From positions 62,001 through 126,000 of the forward strand of contig JASANG010003477.1 in NCBI GenBank assembly GCA_030248215.1: a stretch of 64,000 bases of DNA. The letters run 5' to 3'. This DNA is from Enoplolaimus lenunculus. Lineage: Eukaryota > Nematoda > Enoplea > Enoplida > Thoracostomopsidae. Shown here one piece after another: positions 13,044 to 25,100 of the stretch (positions are counted from its first letter, which is position 1; the number at the start of each line of letters is the position of its first letter). Under the pieces are notes generated by a model that saw only the letters and a program-made list of their open reading frames with translations, was not told where the DNA came from and ran no database searches. The position numbers were made by a program, and so were the translations under genes.

Positions 13044-13293
13044 CACTGTAAATTCCAGTGAGTTGTTTTTAACTCAGAATGAGTTGATTCCACTCAGAAG
13101 ACTTAATAGTTCTGAATTAGATCTTTCGTAACTCAAAATTCTGAATTGGTTGAACTCATTCTGAGTTATTCCATTTATTTAACGGAATTAAATCAGCTCA
13201 GAGTGAGTTAATATTGTTATTAATTCAGCAATAACCAGAAATAAGTAATTTTTTTCTCTGAGTTGATTAATCAACTCATTAGAATTTGCAGTG
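13044..13293. mobile_element. Family H MITE with GTGAGT
   Basis: Starts CACTGTAAATTCCAGTGAGT and ends AGAATTTGCAGTG, with TA on both sides. Confidence 0.88.
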
Positions 13294-13717
13294 TAATGTT
13301 TTGCAAAAACAGCATTTGTTTTACTTTGTCACCTTTCCTTAGAATAGGCTCATTTCGTCGAAAAACAACTTAATACTTTCGACAAAATTTAGGCTGGCAT
13401 CAAGGACGCAGCAGGGAAGTCACTTCGGGTCAGTATCATCTTGTAAAACGAAGTTGTTTTAACCTCAGTGATTTAAATAAAATAAAATTTTAAATTCTGT
13501 CCACTGTGCTTTTTTTCTTGCCGCTCTAAAATGTTTGCTTGAGAATATATTCGTTCTACTCATACTTACACCTCTGTCTTACGTTCAGATGACACACAGC
13601 TCATCAATCAAATTTGATAAATTTCTGACAAAATATTTTATTTTAATATAAAGATGCAAAATATTCTATTAAACATTGTTATTTTTGAGCACATCACAGG
13701 AATACTGTTGGTGCAAG

Positions 13718-13864
13718 TCAAGATCAGTGGCGGAACTTTTTTTGTGGGACTAGAATAGAGTAAAAAGCTTAAGCTTTAAACTAATTTTTTGTTTAGGCGT
13801 TAGGCTTATGCTTAGGCATTTGCTTATATATACTACTGTACCGCGCCTGTTCTATATTTTGGCC
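13718..13864. mobile_element. Family A MITE, short copy
   Basis: AAGATCAGTGGCGGAAC near the left end; TTCTATATTTTGGCC at the right; TTAGGC-type core. Confidence 0.7.
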
Positions 13865-13955
13865 AAACTGACAAAGGTGTTTTGAAGACCATCAATAAAC
13901 CTTGAATCCGTTTGGATTCAATCCCTATGGGCAATTTCACTGTGTCACAGGTGTT

Positions 13956-14191
13956 GTCCCATGTAAAGATCAAGGGCGGAACGTTTTTCTGTGGGACTAG
14001 AAAAGAGTAAGCTTGCGCTTTAGACTATTTTTTGCTTGGCTTAGACTTAGGCTTAGGCTTAGGCTCAGGAATAAACTCATTCTTACGCTTAGGCTTAGGC
14101 GTAAGAATATGCTCATTGTTACGCTTAGGCTTAAGCTTAAGCTTAGGAATATGCTTATAGTACTGTTCCGCCCCTGTTCTTTACATTGGCC
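13956..14191. mobile_element. Family A MITE with exact 8-bp duplication
   Basis: Left end TGTCCCATGTAAAGATCAAG, right end TTCTTTACATTGGCC. CAGGTGTT is repeated directly on both flanks. The hexamer core makes spurious Leu-Arg and Ser-Leu frames. Confidence 0.88.
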
Positions 14192-14498
14192 CAGGTGTTT
14201 ATTAAAGAAAATTTCTACATATGAAAAAAACGCATATTTGGAAAAGCGATACGAACCTGCGTCATTTGCAATGTCGGTTTCCAAGATGCCAAGAACTTTT
14301 GAAAAAATGTAAAATTTTCAAAATATCAAATTTCTATAACGAACATTGTGTACCAAGCGCATTGCATTTTAATGTTTCAGACCGACCGTAGCTTGCAGGT
14401 CACATTCGAATTTTTTTGACATTTTGAAACGTTTCGAAAGCTTTCACCGTTTTTTTAAATGTTTTCTTTGAAAAGATGATAAGATAATTTATGATTCG

Positions 14499-14699
14499 GG
14501 CCAATGTAAAGAACAGGGGCGGAGCAGTATTATAAGCATTTTCCTAAGCCTAAGCCTAAGCCTAAGCCAAAGCGTAAGAATGACGACATTCCTAAGCCTA
14601 AGCCTAAGCCTAAGCCAAGCAAACAAATTAGTCTAAAGCCTAAACTAACTCTATTATAGTCACACAGAAAAACGTTCCGCACTCGGTCTTTACATTGCC
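14499..14699. mobile_element. Family A MITE, first copy of the tandem duplication
   Basis: GGCCAATGTAAAGAACAGGG left end; CGGTCTTTACATTGCCG right end. Most of it is duplicated at 14888. Confidence 0.82.
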
Positions 14700-14761
14700 G
14701 TCATTCGTAACAAGTCTGAGAATAAGTTAAGCGAAAATTTGAAGATTTTTGGAATTTTATA

Positions 14762-14884
14762 CAACTGTACATGAGATATTAACCCTTTCTCACATGAATA
14801 TTTTCTACTTTTAGGCTAGGTTTCGAACTGAAGTGACTGGAGTGGCAGGCGTATACCATTACCACTCAGCTATAGGAGCTTGAC
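14762..14884 (-). mobile_element. tRNA-derived SINE, copy 1
   Basis: Minus strand: AGCTCCTATAGCTGAGTGGT (A-box-like), then CAGTTCGAAACC (B-box-like), then the tail TATTCATGTGAGAAAGGGTT. Shared with copies at 44828 and 56740. Confidence 0.65.
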
Positions 14885-15138
14885 GAAGAACAGGGGCGGA
14901 GCAGTATTATAAGCATTTATTTTCCTAAGCCTAAGCCTAAGCCAAAGCGTAAGAATGACGACATTCCTAAGCCTAAGCCTAAGCCTAAGCCAAGCAAACA
15001 AATTAGTCTAAAGCCTAAACTAACTCTATTATAGTCACACAGAAAAACGTTCCGCACTCGGTCTTTACATTGCCGTCATTCGTAACAAGTCTGAGAATAA
15101 GTTAAGCGAAAATTTGAAGATTTTTGGAATTTTATACA

Positions 15139-15256
15139 ACTGTACATGAGATATTAACCCTTTCTCACATGAATATTTTCTACTTTTAGGCTAGGTTTCG
15201 AACTGAAGTGACTGGAGTGGCAGGCGTATACCATTACCACTCAGCTATAGGAGCTT
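15139..15256 (-). mobile_element. tRNA-derived SINE, copy 2 (within duplication)
   Basis: Same sequence as copy 1, duplicated with its block. Confidence 0.65.
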
Positions 15257-15713
15257 GACGCTAGAGCCCGAAGAGGCTTTCACGTCTTGTGGTGATTTAG
15301 TGCTATGTATACGTGTTGCAATTGTTAAACACGGTCCCATATATACTATTTAACGTATATACACTGCGCTGAGTTCAGCCATTTTTACATCCTATTGCAA
15401 AATTTGCCTGGCATAAGGTAACGAACAAAACAAGCATCACGGGTTATATAGGAAATTGTTTCTTTAGGATATTTATCTTACCATAGAAATGGAAACTATC
15501 AGTCTATTCGAGAAAAGAATTTTAGTGGAATTTAACGAAACTGTACTTCAAACTCAGACTGTGTATTTAAAATATGAAAACTTCGTTTAACTCGTGAAAG
15601 GGGTTTATTCGTAGTTGAATGTTTTAAATTAAGACATCAACATATTAAAGCAAGATTATGTTCGCCAATTATCTAATTGCCGGCGAATTTTCGCTTTTGC
15701 TATTCTGTTGCTA

Positions 15714-16105
15714 CCGTATTGACCCGAATAAGAGGGGGGCAATATAGAGCGATCCGCACTTTAAGTTCTAATCACATTGAGAGTCCGTATCCCTAATAAG
15801 AGTCCGTAAGCGGACAGAGTTTTCTAAACTAGTCCCTAATCGTAATGCCTAAAATGACTCCTGTCTCAAATAAGGCTGAGTTCAAAACTATAAAGCATAT
15901 CTAGGTTTTGAAAGTACTTTCCTTAAATTTCATATACAAAAGACAAATAAACGTTAATTTAACGGGTGGCAATACCGGATATATCAGTAACGAAGGGCGG
16001 CGGAAGGCGGGGTAATTTAAATAACACTTCGTAACCGAATAACAGGGGGTACCCTATGGAGAGGCCAAATAAATACCAGTTCCCCCTCTATTCTGTGTCA
16101 CTACA
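15714..16105. mobile_element. Family F MITE directly upstream of the F-spondin ATG
   Basis: Starts CCGTATTGACCCGAATAAG; right end decayed (CTATTCTGTGTCACTACA). It ends about 30 bp before the F-spondin start codon at 16135. Confidence 0.82.
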
Positions 16106-16134
16106 AACTGTTTGAATTAATAGTTGTATTAGCT

Positions 16135-19100
16135 ATGTATACCAATTGTGGAACTATTTCTTCTTACTCCATTTCCGCCAAATTAACGGCGCTATTAATA
16201 CTTCTGGTGTGTGTTTTTACTCGAACTGCAAGCGGAAATGATTGTGACCGCTCGTTCGTTGAAACATCCGCCCCACAATCTAGCGGAAGCAATGGATTTA
16301 ACGTAATTATTGACGATTATCCTGTCAACGAAACGCACAAACCACAAGGATATATTCCCGGCGCGATGTATACAAGTATATTTTGAAAATATGTACACAA
16401 CGATTTATTTTTTTCTGGAATTACATCTCAGATGAAATTGAAAATATTCATTAGAAAAAGAACTAAAGCATTAACCAAAGATGCGCTTTTGTACTTCGAA
16501 TTTAATATACGCTAATTCCCAGTGGCGGATCCAAGATTTCAAAATGGGGGGCGGCAAAATTTCACAGGTAATAAACTCTTTATTTTTGACCCACACACAA
16601 ACCACGAACTATTGCCATAAAATTGCTATATATAATTTTTGTCGAGATGCTGTTGGGGGGCCCACGGCCGGGATAGGCCCCCATGGATCCGCCATTGCTA
16701 ATTCCTATGATTGCCTATGAGCCGGCTGGACAGAAGATTTGAATTTATCGTTTCTGTTTCGCTATTTCAGTCACCTTAAAAGGATATCAAACGCGATATA
16801 CAGAACAAACGTTTCGTGGATTTTCGCTGATTGCAGTCAGCGAAACTGATCCCAGCAAACAGATAGGAACTTTCAAGGTTTGCTTCTTTACTGTTCCATG
16901 CTGAAATATATACGCTAGAATATATGGTACTCAATTCAGTTCACGAAGCAAGGGACGAGGACACGTAGCCAAAGGAGGGGGGCACGGGGGACTCAGCCGC
17001 CCCTGGAAAACGTTTGACCCCCTAGAAAGTTTTTAATCTTCCTGGTAAGTCATTGAAAAGTTTTAAATGCCCCTGCTGAAAAATTTTTAGCCCCCCTATC
17101 ATGGTGAGCTGGCTACGGGCTTAATGGGGCATAGTTACAATGACTGTGTGCCTTAAAATAATTTAAGCTTAAGCTTTAGACTATTTTTTGCTTGGCTTAG
17201 GCATAGGCTTAGACTTAGGATTAGGAATAAGCTCATTCTTACTCTTACGCTTAAGCGTGTGCTTAGGCTTAAGAATATGTTTATAATACTGTTCCGCCCC
17301 TAGGCTTATAAGTCTGTTCTGCATTATGAATAAACAGCAGTCGTATTTGTGTAAATGATTTTTTCGTAGAGAGCTTACAGGTAAACCATCAATTAAAGCT
17401 AAGAAATGATACTGTCAGAACTGCACGGTCGAAACGACCCCTTCCTCCGAAGTACTGCGAATATACGTGGTTTTACACTAAATTTCTCCGAAACAAATGG
17501 CCACGTCGGGAATCGAACTTCGGACCTCTCGCTCGCGAGTCAAGCGCGCTGCCCATTACACCACGCGGCCGATATTCTAATTTTTTCTGGTGGTATATGT
17601 GCACAAGTATGTATACGTCTTAACATTACATACTCTGTACATACACAAGCCGCGCATACTCACAGATACCATACCCCTCGTGAAATTTATCTTCATATTT
17701 CATTAGTTACAATTTTATTTTGTGTCATCGAAAAACACAACTGTTTAAACTGTTGATTTGACCACGAAAAGCGCATAATTAAACGTTTTTAATAAGCTCA
17801 TTGACTTTTAAACAAAAACAAATGGCCGATGTAAAGATCAAAGGCGGTACGTTTTTCTGCGGGACTGCAATAGAGTATGCTTTTAAGTTTTAAACATCTT
17901 TTTAGCGCAGGCTTAAGATTAGGCTTCGCATATGCTTGTACTACTGGTACAGCTTTGTTCTCAATATTGAACAAATGCTTAAAGCCGCTGAGCAGTTTGC
18001 CAATCTCCACACCACTGGCTAATAATGATTTTAGCTTCAAGAAGCCGTCTCAGGTGTCGGTGTGCGCAACTCTGAGCGTTGCCCAGGCGCAGTTACTCAT
18101 ACAACACTTCATCCGAAGACTCGAGCTCGCGTTGTATGGCAAGCGCCAGCGAACAACGAAGGATGCATTGATTTCAAAGCAATGGTGTTAGAGTACCGCG
18201 ATACATGGTATATGGATGAAGGCACTTTGACTAAACGATTGTGTCAAATTAGTGAGTTTCCAGTGTCTAGCGCAACTTATACGCAAGATTTAGTTAGAAA
18301 TATTTCGTTATACAAGTATTTTTTCGACAGATTACATTGATGATATTAGTTGAAAATTAAAGCTAATACAAGCTATTGGCCCACGAATAGAACAGGGCCG
18401 GATCGGTTTTCCGGCGAGGCTGTTATAGAGTCAGCTGAAGCGATAGACTAACTTTTTTGCGTAGGCTTAGGCTTAGGCTTAGGCTTAGACTTAGGAATAT
18501 GCTCATTCTTACGCTTAAACTTAGGCTTACGCTTAGGTTTAGGAATATGCTTATATTACTGTTCTGGCCCTGTTCTATACATGGGCCAGAACAGTAGTAG
18601 AAGCATATTCCTAAGCCTAAGCCTAAGCCTAAGTTTATGCGTAAGAATGAGCATATTCCTAAGCCTAAGCCTGAATACATGGGCCAGCTAATTTCCGCCT
18701 TCCTTCACCCGGTTAAGGCGATCCACCAAATGATTTAAAAAAAGTTTTGCGCCTTCGATGCCATTCCGGATACGCGTTGCCTTGGTTCCGCTTTAATATT
18801 TGGTTTTTCGCTCGCGAGTTTTCTTCCGCTGTATACCTGTTATACCGCAGCGCATGTACCCCCTGCTTTTGGATATGTTGTTGCGCCACGGGATGATACC
18901 GTGAAAGGTTGCCGCTCTTGCAGCCAAACAGGGGGACCGCTGGATATCCCAGCTGTGTCCCAGCTTATTGTAATTATTTTCGTTTATATGATAATACTTC
19001 TGATCAATTTTTCATCAATAAGCAGTGGTTGATTGTTGGTAATGGTATTAATGGACCTTATATCCGTAGCACTTCCCAAAAAGTACTACATGGATTGCCG

Positions 19101-22100
19101 ATAATCTGTTGTTTTATTCGCTATAATCACAGATTCTTTAGCGTTACAGACAAAGAATTATTAGCATTACACTGTAAAAAAATGGTGAGTCAAATTGACT
19201 TTCTCCGAAATAGGCTTTTTTTGACTACACAAACTGAGTCAAAATTCGACTCTGCCAGAGTCAAATTAATTCGACTCACTGAGCGATTCAGTGAATCAAA
19301 TTTGACTGAGGCGGAGTCGAATTTTGACTCTGTTTTTTGTAGTCTCATAGAGCCTATTTCGGAGAGAGTCAATTTGACTCACCATTTTTTGCAGTGTACA
19401 AGTCATTTCAGTTGGTTACGAAAATATGGTACCAAATGATGACGCTGAAGAGTGTTGTGCTTGCGACGAAGCTAAATACGAAGTTATATTCGATGGTATA
19501 TGGTCTCGCCAAACCCATCCTAAAGATTACCCGACAAGTAAAAAACAGAAATTCAAATATCACGCAGTATATAGCCGTTTAATACCGTAACACTTTTATA
19601 AGAGCAAGTGCGCATACAAGAGTATGCAACTCTCGGCATTTTGCATGATACAAAATGTACCACCGGGCGTTGCGTTTTTGGCGGATCTTTCTAATTTAGA
19701 GAGAGGTCCTATCACATGCAATACAAATAATTTTGACGGCCAATGTTACTTTAAGGGGCGTAACAGTAGATTAAGCGTATTCGTAATCCTAAGCCTAAGC
19801 GTTGCAAAAATGATTTACTAAGCTTAAGCCTAAGCCTTAGGCTAAGCAAAAAATGTAATCTAGAATTTAAACCCAGTCTTTTATGGACCCATCAGAAACC
19901 TTTCTAAACTTAGGTTATCACAAAAACTGGTTCCGTTCCATTCATTTATTTGTTAAATCCGAAAGTTATTTCAACTTTATTTTTCAATTTTTTTTGTTTG
20001 TTTCAGTTGAACAACTGCTACATTTTAGCGATGTCATCGGCGCAAGTCACAGTCCAAAATATACAATGTGGGATTACGGTGGATACGCTACTGACGGTCT
20101 GAAAGAACTCGCCGAATGGGGCAATACACTGAGCATGGAAGAAGAATTAAAAGATGCGGTATGTTTTGTGTCGTGTTCTTTAACTCGAGTACGCGGGGGT
20201 GGAAAAATGCACGAGCGATAGTCGCTTGCTGATTGATATCATTGGGAATTTTTCAAGCGACACGTACTACTACAGTCTGAGGAGTGTAGGTTTTGTCGTT
20301 CAAAAATTATTTTAACAAAATAGTTTTAAAATGAAACAAATTGCACAATTTTATGTTTCAATATATATTCAAGTGATACACAGTGCCGCATCTCGTACCA
20401 TGTAATATATTCTCATCTTATGCTTTGAGGGTAAAGATATACGAACAATAGTCAAAGCCAGAGGTTTATGGTATCCGAATGTTCAAGGAACGACACGGGC
20501 TGTATTCCGAGTGGACCAGTAAGCAGTTGAGCGGAATATAATCGAGTCAAGTTTATTGGTCAACAAGTTCGACTTAAAACGGCAAATGTAAAGATCAGGC
20601 GCGGAAATTTTTTCTGTGGAACTGTAATAGAGTAAGCATAAGCTTTAAACTAATTTTTTGCTTGAAGCTTAGGCTTGAGCTTAGGGTTAGGGTTAGGAAT
20701 ATGCTCATTCTTACGATTAGGCTGAGGCTTCGGCTTAGGCTTAGGCTTAAGCTTAGACTTAGGCTTAGGCTTAGACTTAGGCTTAGGCTTAGGCTTAGGG
20801 TTTGGCTTAGGCTTAGGAATATGCTTATAACACTGTTCCGCCCCTGTTCTTTACATAGGCCCTTAAAACTAAGGCTCTTCAATTGAAATTGGTTTAGTTT
20901 CCATCAGACTGTGGCTCATATATGCAATCCTTATGCAAAAGAGTATTATGACAAACAGTGCGATCAATCATACTGATATTTTAGAGCAGACAAATTTCGA
21001 TGGTGACTAAACGCTATAAAACCAAACAAACCATTTTAGTTTTGTTCAAATTGTGCCAGATTTTAGTTTACCTGTAACTGTTTGAGCATTAGACTAAACC
21101 TAAACCTAACTGTAACCTAACTATGACTCCAGGTCAACGAATGTTAAATTTTTTCTAACAATTCTTGGCTAAGTTACCAGAAGCATTCAAACCAGCTATT
21201 TTAGTGACCATTTTCTGGTCAAATAATAATTAGGTATCCGGTCAAAATCAACCATTATTAAAACTAAAATCCAAACTGGTTTAAAAGCCTATTGCATTAA
21301 AGAAAAAAGGTTTATTTTTTATGTACTTTCGTGGTGCATTTAACATACTTCCAGGTATCATCATTTGTTTTCGTTAGCAAGTATGTTAGGTCCAAGCCCT
21401 GACTGGGTGGTTGGTGTGACTCGTATCAATATGTGCCGAAAAGATTGTACGTGGGTCAACGAGCGGACATTTCCGTTGTTTCCATGGGACGCTGGAACTG
21501 ATTCAGGTGCTACTTATATGGTAAGGCGAACGCTAGACAATCTTACACAGAAGGGTATACACTGTAAAAAGTGGTAAGTCTAAATTGACTGTCTCCGAAA
21601 TAGGTTCTACTGGACTGCACCGAACTGAGTCAAATTCGACTCCCGCCAGTGTCAAACGTGCGACTTAGTGACTCGAATTTGACTTTGACGGACTCGAATT
21701 TGACTCAGTTTGTGAAGTGCCGTAAAGCGTATTTCGTAGACAGTCAATTTGACTCATCATTTTTTGCAGTGTACAAGCAGATAAATAGACAGGATATATT
21801 GCCTCCCAAAAGTTCGCAAGAGACAAAATAAAAATGACATTCAGCAAGTTCAGAATAACCCTTTGGATACCAGAGGTCAAAAATTGTGAAAGGTTTCCTG
21901 TCGACAATAGGCTTAATGCAGTCAGCGGTATAAGGAACGGTGATCCGATTTTCGAGGAAAGGTCTGTAAACAACCAGGAACTGGTCCAAAGTGTGACAGA
22001 CCAGTTTTTAGAAACTTGTTTCAGAACTCGATTGCACGTCAGCGTTTGTAATTATTAACACTGACGTTGTATATGCAAATTGGGCTAAAACAGTAACATG

Positions 22101-25100
22101 GCGAGAGATATGCTAAACATTACCGGAAACAGGTTGTATTTGCAGCAATTTTGAATTCTTAAACCGAAAAGTTCACAGTTATATTAAACCAACCTCGAAA
22201 GTTCAAAACGTATACATCATGATCCAAACATGTGCTTCAGTGTCGGTGGCTGTGGTTGTTGCGTGTAGAATTGACCTGTAGCGCGTGCCAGGCAAAAATA
22301 CAGGAGCCGACGAATGTTTATCAGCATAACCAACAGTTGAAACGAAACTATTAAACAAAATATAACTAGCAAGTTACAAACCAAACGAAAACAGAAAGAA
22401 ATTTGATTTTTTTTCAATTCAAGCAGTTTATTAAAGTCAATACCTACCAACTAAGTTGTAGTTCGTGGTATATAACTGAAATACAGCGCCAAACAAAAAA
22501 ATTGGTCAAGGTCCCTACGAGGGAGCGCCAAACTTTGTTAGACTTTCAAGCCAATGTAAAGAACAGGGCCGGAAGAGTATTACAAGCATATTTCTAAACC
22601 TAAGCCTAAGCCTTAAGCTTAAGCCTAAGCCGAAGAATGAGCACATTCCTAAGCCTAAGCCCAAGCCTACACGCAAAGCAGAAAAAAATATTCTAAAGCT
22701 TAAGCTTACTCGTTTCTAGTCCCACAGAAAAACGTTCCGCCCCTGATCTTTTACATGGGCCGACTTTCAACAAACACAAAAACTACATTATACAAATAAT
22801 CGCACCAACTGACAGCATCTTAATACTACTTACTACCCGAAACTACTAGGGTTTGCAAGCCAACTAATATTTCGATTAAAATTTTTTAAGATTCATTCTT
22901 AAATTTTTATATTGAGCCATTAATATTTCAAAACGATAATTCGGATATGAGAAATCTGTTTTCAACATTCAATAGAACTGATAAGTTGCTTGGTACAACG
23001 AAATCAAAATATTAGCAAATCTGCTATTAAAATTTCGCGCAGTACAATAATGTGTAATAAATTTTATATTTTTATAAAAATTCAATTCAATTCGTAAATA
23101 ATACAATCTGCAAGAACTTCAATCAGTTAAATTTTTGAATGTTCACGCTTACATTTCGCCAACATAGATAACATATCGCAAAATTACTGATTCGCTTTAA
23201 AAACATTATTCTTAAGTAACTTTTGTCGAACAATGTTCTACACACCAGACACAATCAGCACGCAGCAACGGGCTGTAACCCATGAATGGGAGAGAGAGTT
23301 GAGAAACTGAAATACGACTCAAATTGAGTGGACTACTCATACATACTCAACGAAACTGGCTAGTTTGTTTAAGCACTAATCAGCTGGATCTAATATGACA
23401 AATATCAATTTTTCAGTTCCCAGTTCACACAATTACGTAAGAGCTTCAATGCCAGTCTCTGCAGTGATGCGACCAGCGACCATTTGATTTGCAATTAGGA
23501 TACAAATTTTTCCCAGCAACCAACAACGCTGCACCAAAAAACACAAGCAAAACATGCGAAATGCTAGGCGCAGCAGTCTAGTAGAAGTTATACCTAAATT
23601 TATCATGGAAAAAAGTACCAACACTGGAGACGGAAAACAATTTCGGAATTATTTCCCGTTTTTTAGCTCCGCCACAAAACAACGCTAACAGAACATGTAT
23701 GACCACCGAATATCCTCTTGTAAAATAAGCATAAAACTTGCTACAACCGCTTTGCATATCTTTTCGTAAACCAGTCCGAACCTAAGACTTACCGCCATAA
23801 TATTATCAAATCCGACGTGGGCGGATCCTAAACTTAGCAGTACAAGGATAGCTTACTATCTTAATGTTTTATATGTTTCATAATGTGTTGTTAGGATACT
23901 GCATATACCGAAAACCCAATTTCATTTCGTGTCATTGTATAAGTATAAATTCATTTTGATAAAATAAATTGCCTAAATTTGTCGTCTGTGTTTGATTTCA
24001 GGCACCAAACAAGCCAAGCCTTCCTCGTATGCCAATTCAAAAAATCACTACCAAAAATCCTATTGGGTCACCGTTTTACGACGCGACTTCTGATATTATG
24101 CAGCCGCTTGCAACTCTTACCCTACGACGGCAAAAGGTAATCATTTATTTATTACTTCTTTTATCTCATGATATATTAAAACTTTAAATAGTTTAGTTCC
24201 ACTTCATAAGTAGCTAAGTATTCCACAGAGTCATAAGGGTCCCATTTACAGTGCGTTTTTACTCAATTTTTTAACAAACTATAGAAGGACAATGATATTT
24301 AGAGGAAGGCCTGTGAGAAGTTAACGATTTACTCGTTTTAAGAGTCCCCCAAATCACGACTTAGTTTCAATTTTATACCGATGTTGTGCTTATCGCTCCG
24401 GTTCAGTGACGCGGCCGTATAACTGTTAACTGCCCAACACTGGCGGTAAAATTACGCCGATTATTGCGATGACACAATTACGACACAGATAAAATGTCCT
24501 AACTGTTGTAGCCTTATCCGAAATCACTGTGAAACAGTGCCTAAATTACCGATAGCCAGTTTCAGCGGACACTTTATTTTTCTATTCCTATATGTTTATA
24601 ACTATACTCGATCTATTGCTCATTAGGATTTTCATTTATAGAATTCATAAAATTGTGAAATCAGACCAAATTTGAGTTCATTTTAGGCTAAACTCATGAT
24701 TTTTCACGCAAGTATAATCTGCAGCGATTTGAAACGACCATAATTTAAAACCTTTGAAAATGGAATTGCAGGTCACGCAGCGTAATCAAACATTTTGTGT
24801 GGTCTACATAAGCATAAATATGTTAAATCATCGGGGACACGGTAGTGTCACCTATTTATATGTTTCGCTGAAATATTTATATTGGTTACGGTAGAATTTG
24901 CAACAATTGAACGACTTATGAAGACAGTTTTAATTAAAAAAACTAGTGATCCGTAGTTGCACACATGTACAACTCTCTTATACTTTGTTTTGGCATATGT
25001 TCAAAAGTATTTGTTTTTAAACAAGTTGATGACCAAGTTTTGAAACTTATGTCACAACCCAAACAACCAAATCATCATTTCAATGTATACAGTTAAACCG

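Larger units (their letters stand above)
14511..15258. repeat. Tandem duplication, two units of about 375 bp
   Basis: A block with most of a family A MITE, a spacer and a tRNA-derived SINE (14511-14887) is repeated head to tail at 14888-15258 almost without change. The main difference is the hexamer count. Confidence 0.9.

Noticed and set aside
13997-15073. Interstitial telomere
   Set aside because: The TTAGGC-like hexamers always lie inside bounded MITEs with terminal repeats and 8-bp duplications, not as free arrays.
16481-16720. 79-codon frame in F-spondin intron 1 as an alternative exon
   Set aside because: It mostly covers a family N MITE with exact target duplication.
17499-17570. Functional tRNA-Ala(CGC)
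   Set aside because: The T stem does not pair and the G3:U70 identity pair is missing.
20595-20886. Ser-Leu and Leu-Arg repeat proteins on either strand
   Set aside because: They are readings of the TTAGGC hexamer core of a family A MITE; the same pattern appears at 14013, 18423, 1368 and others.
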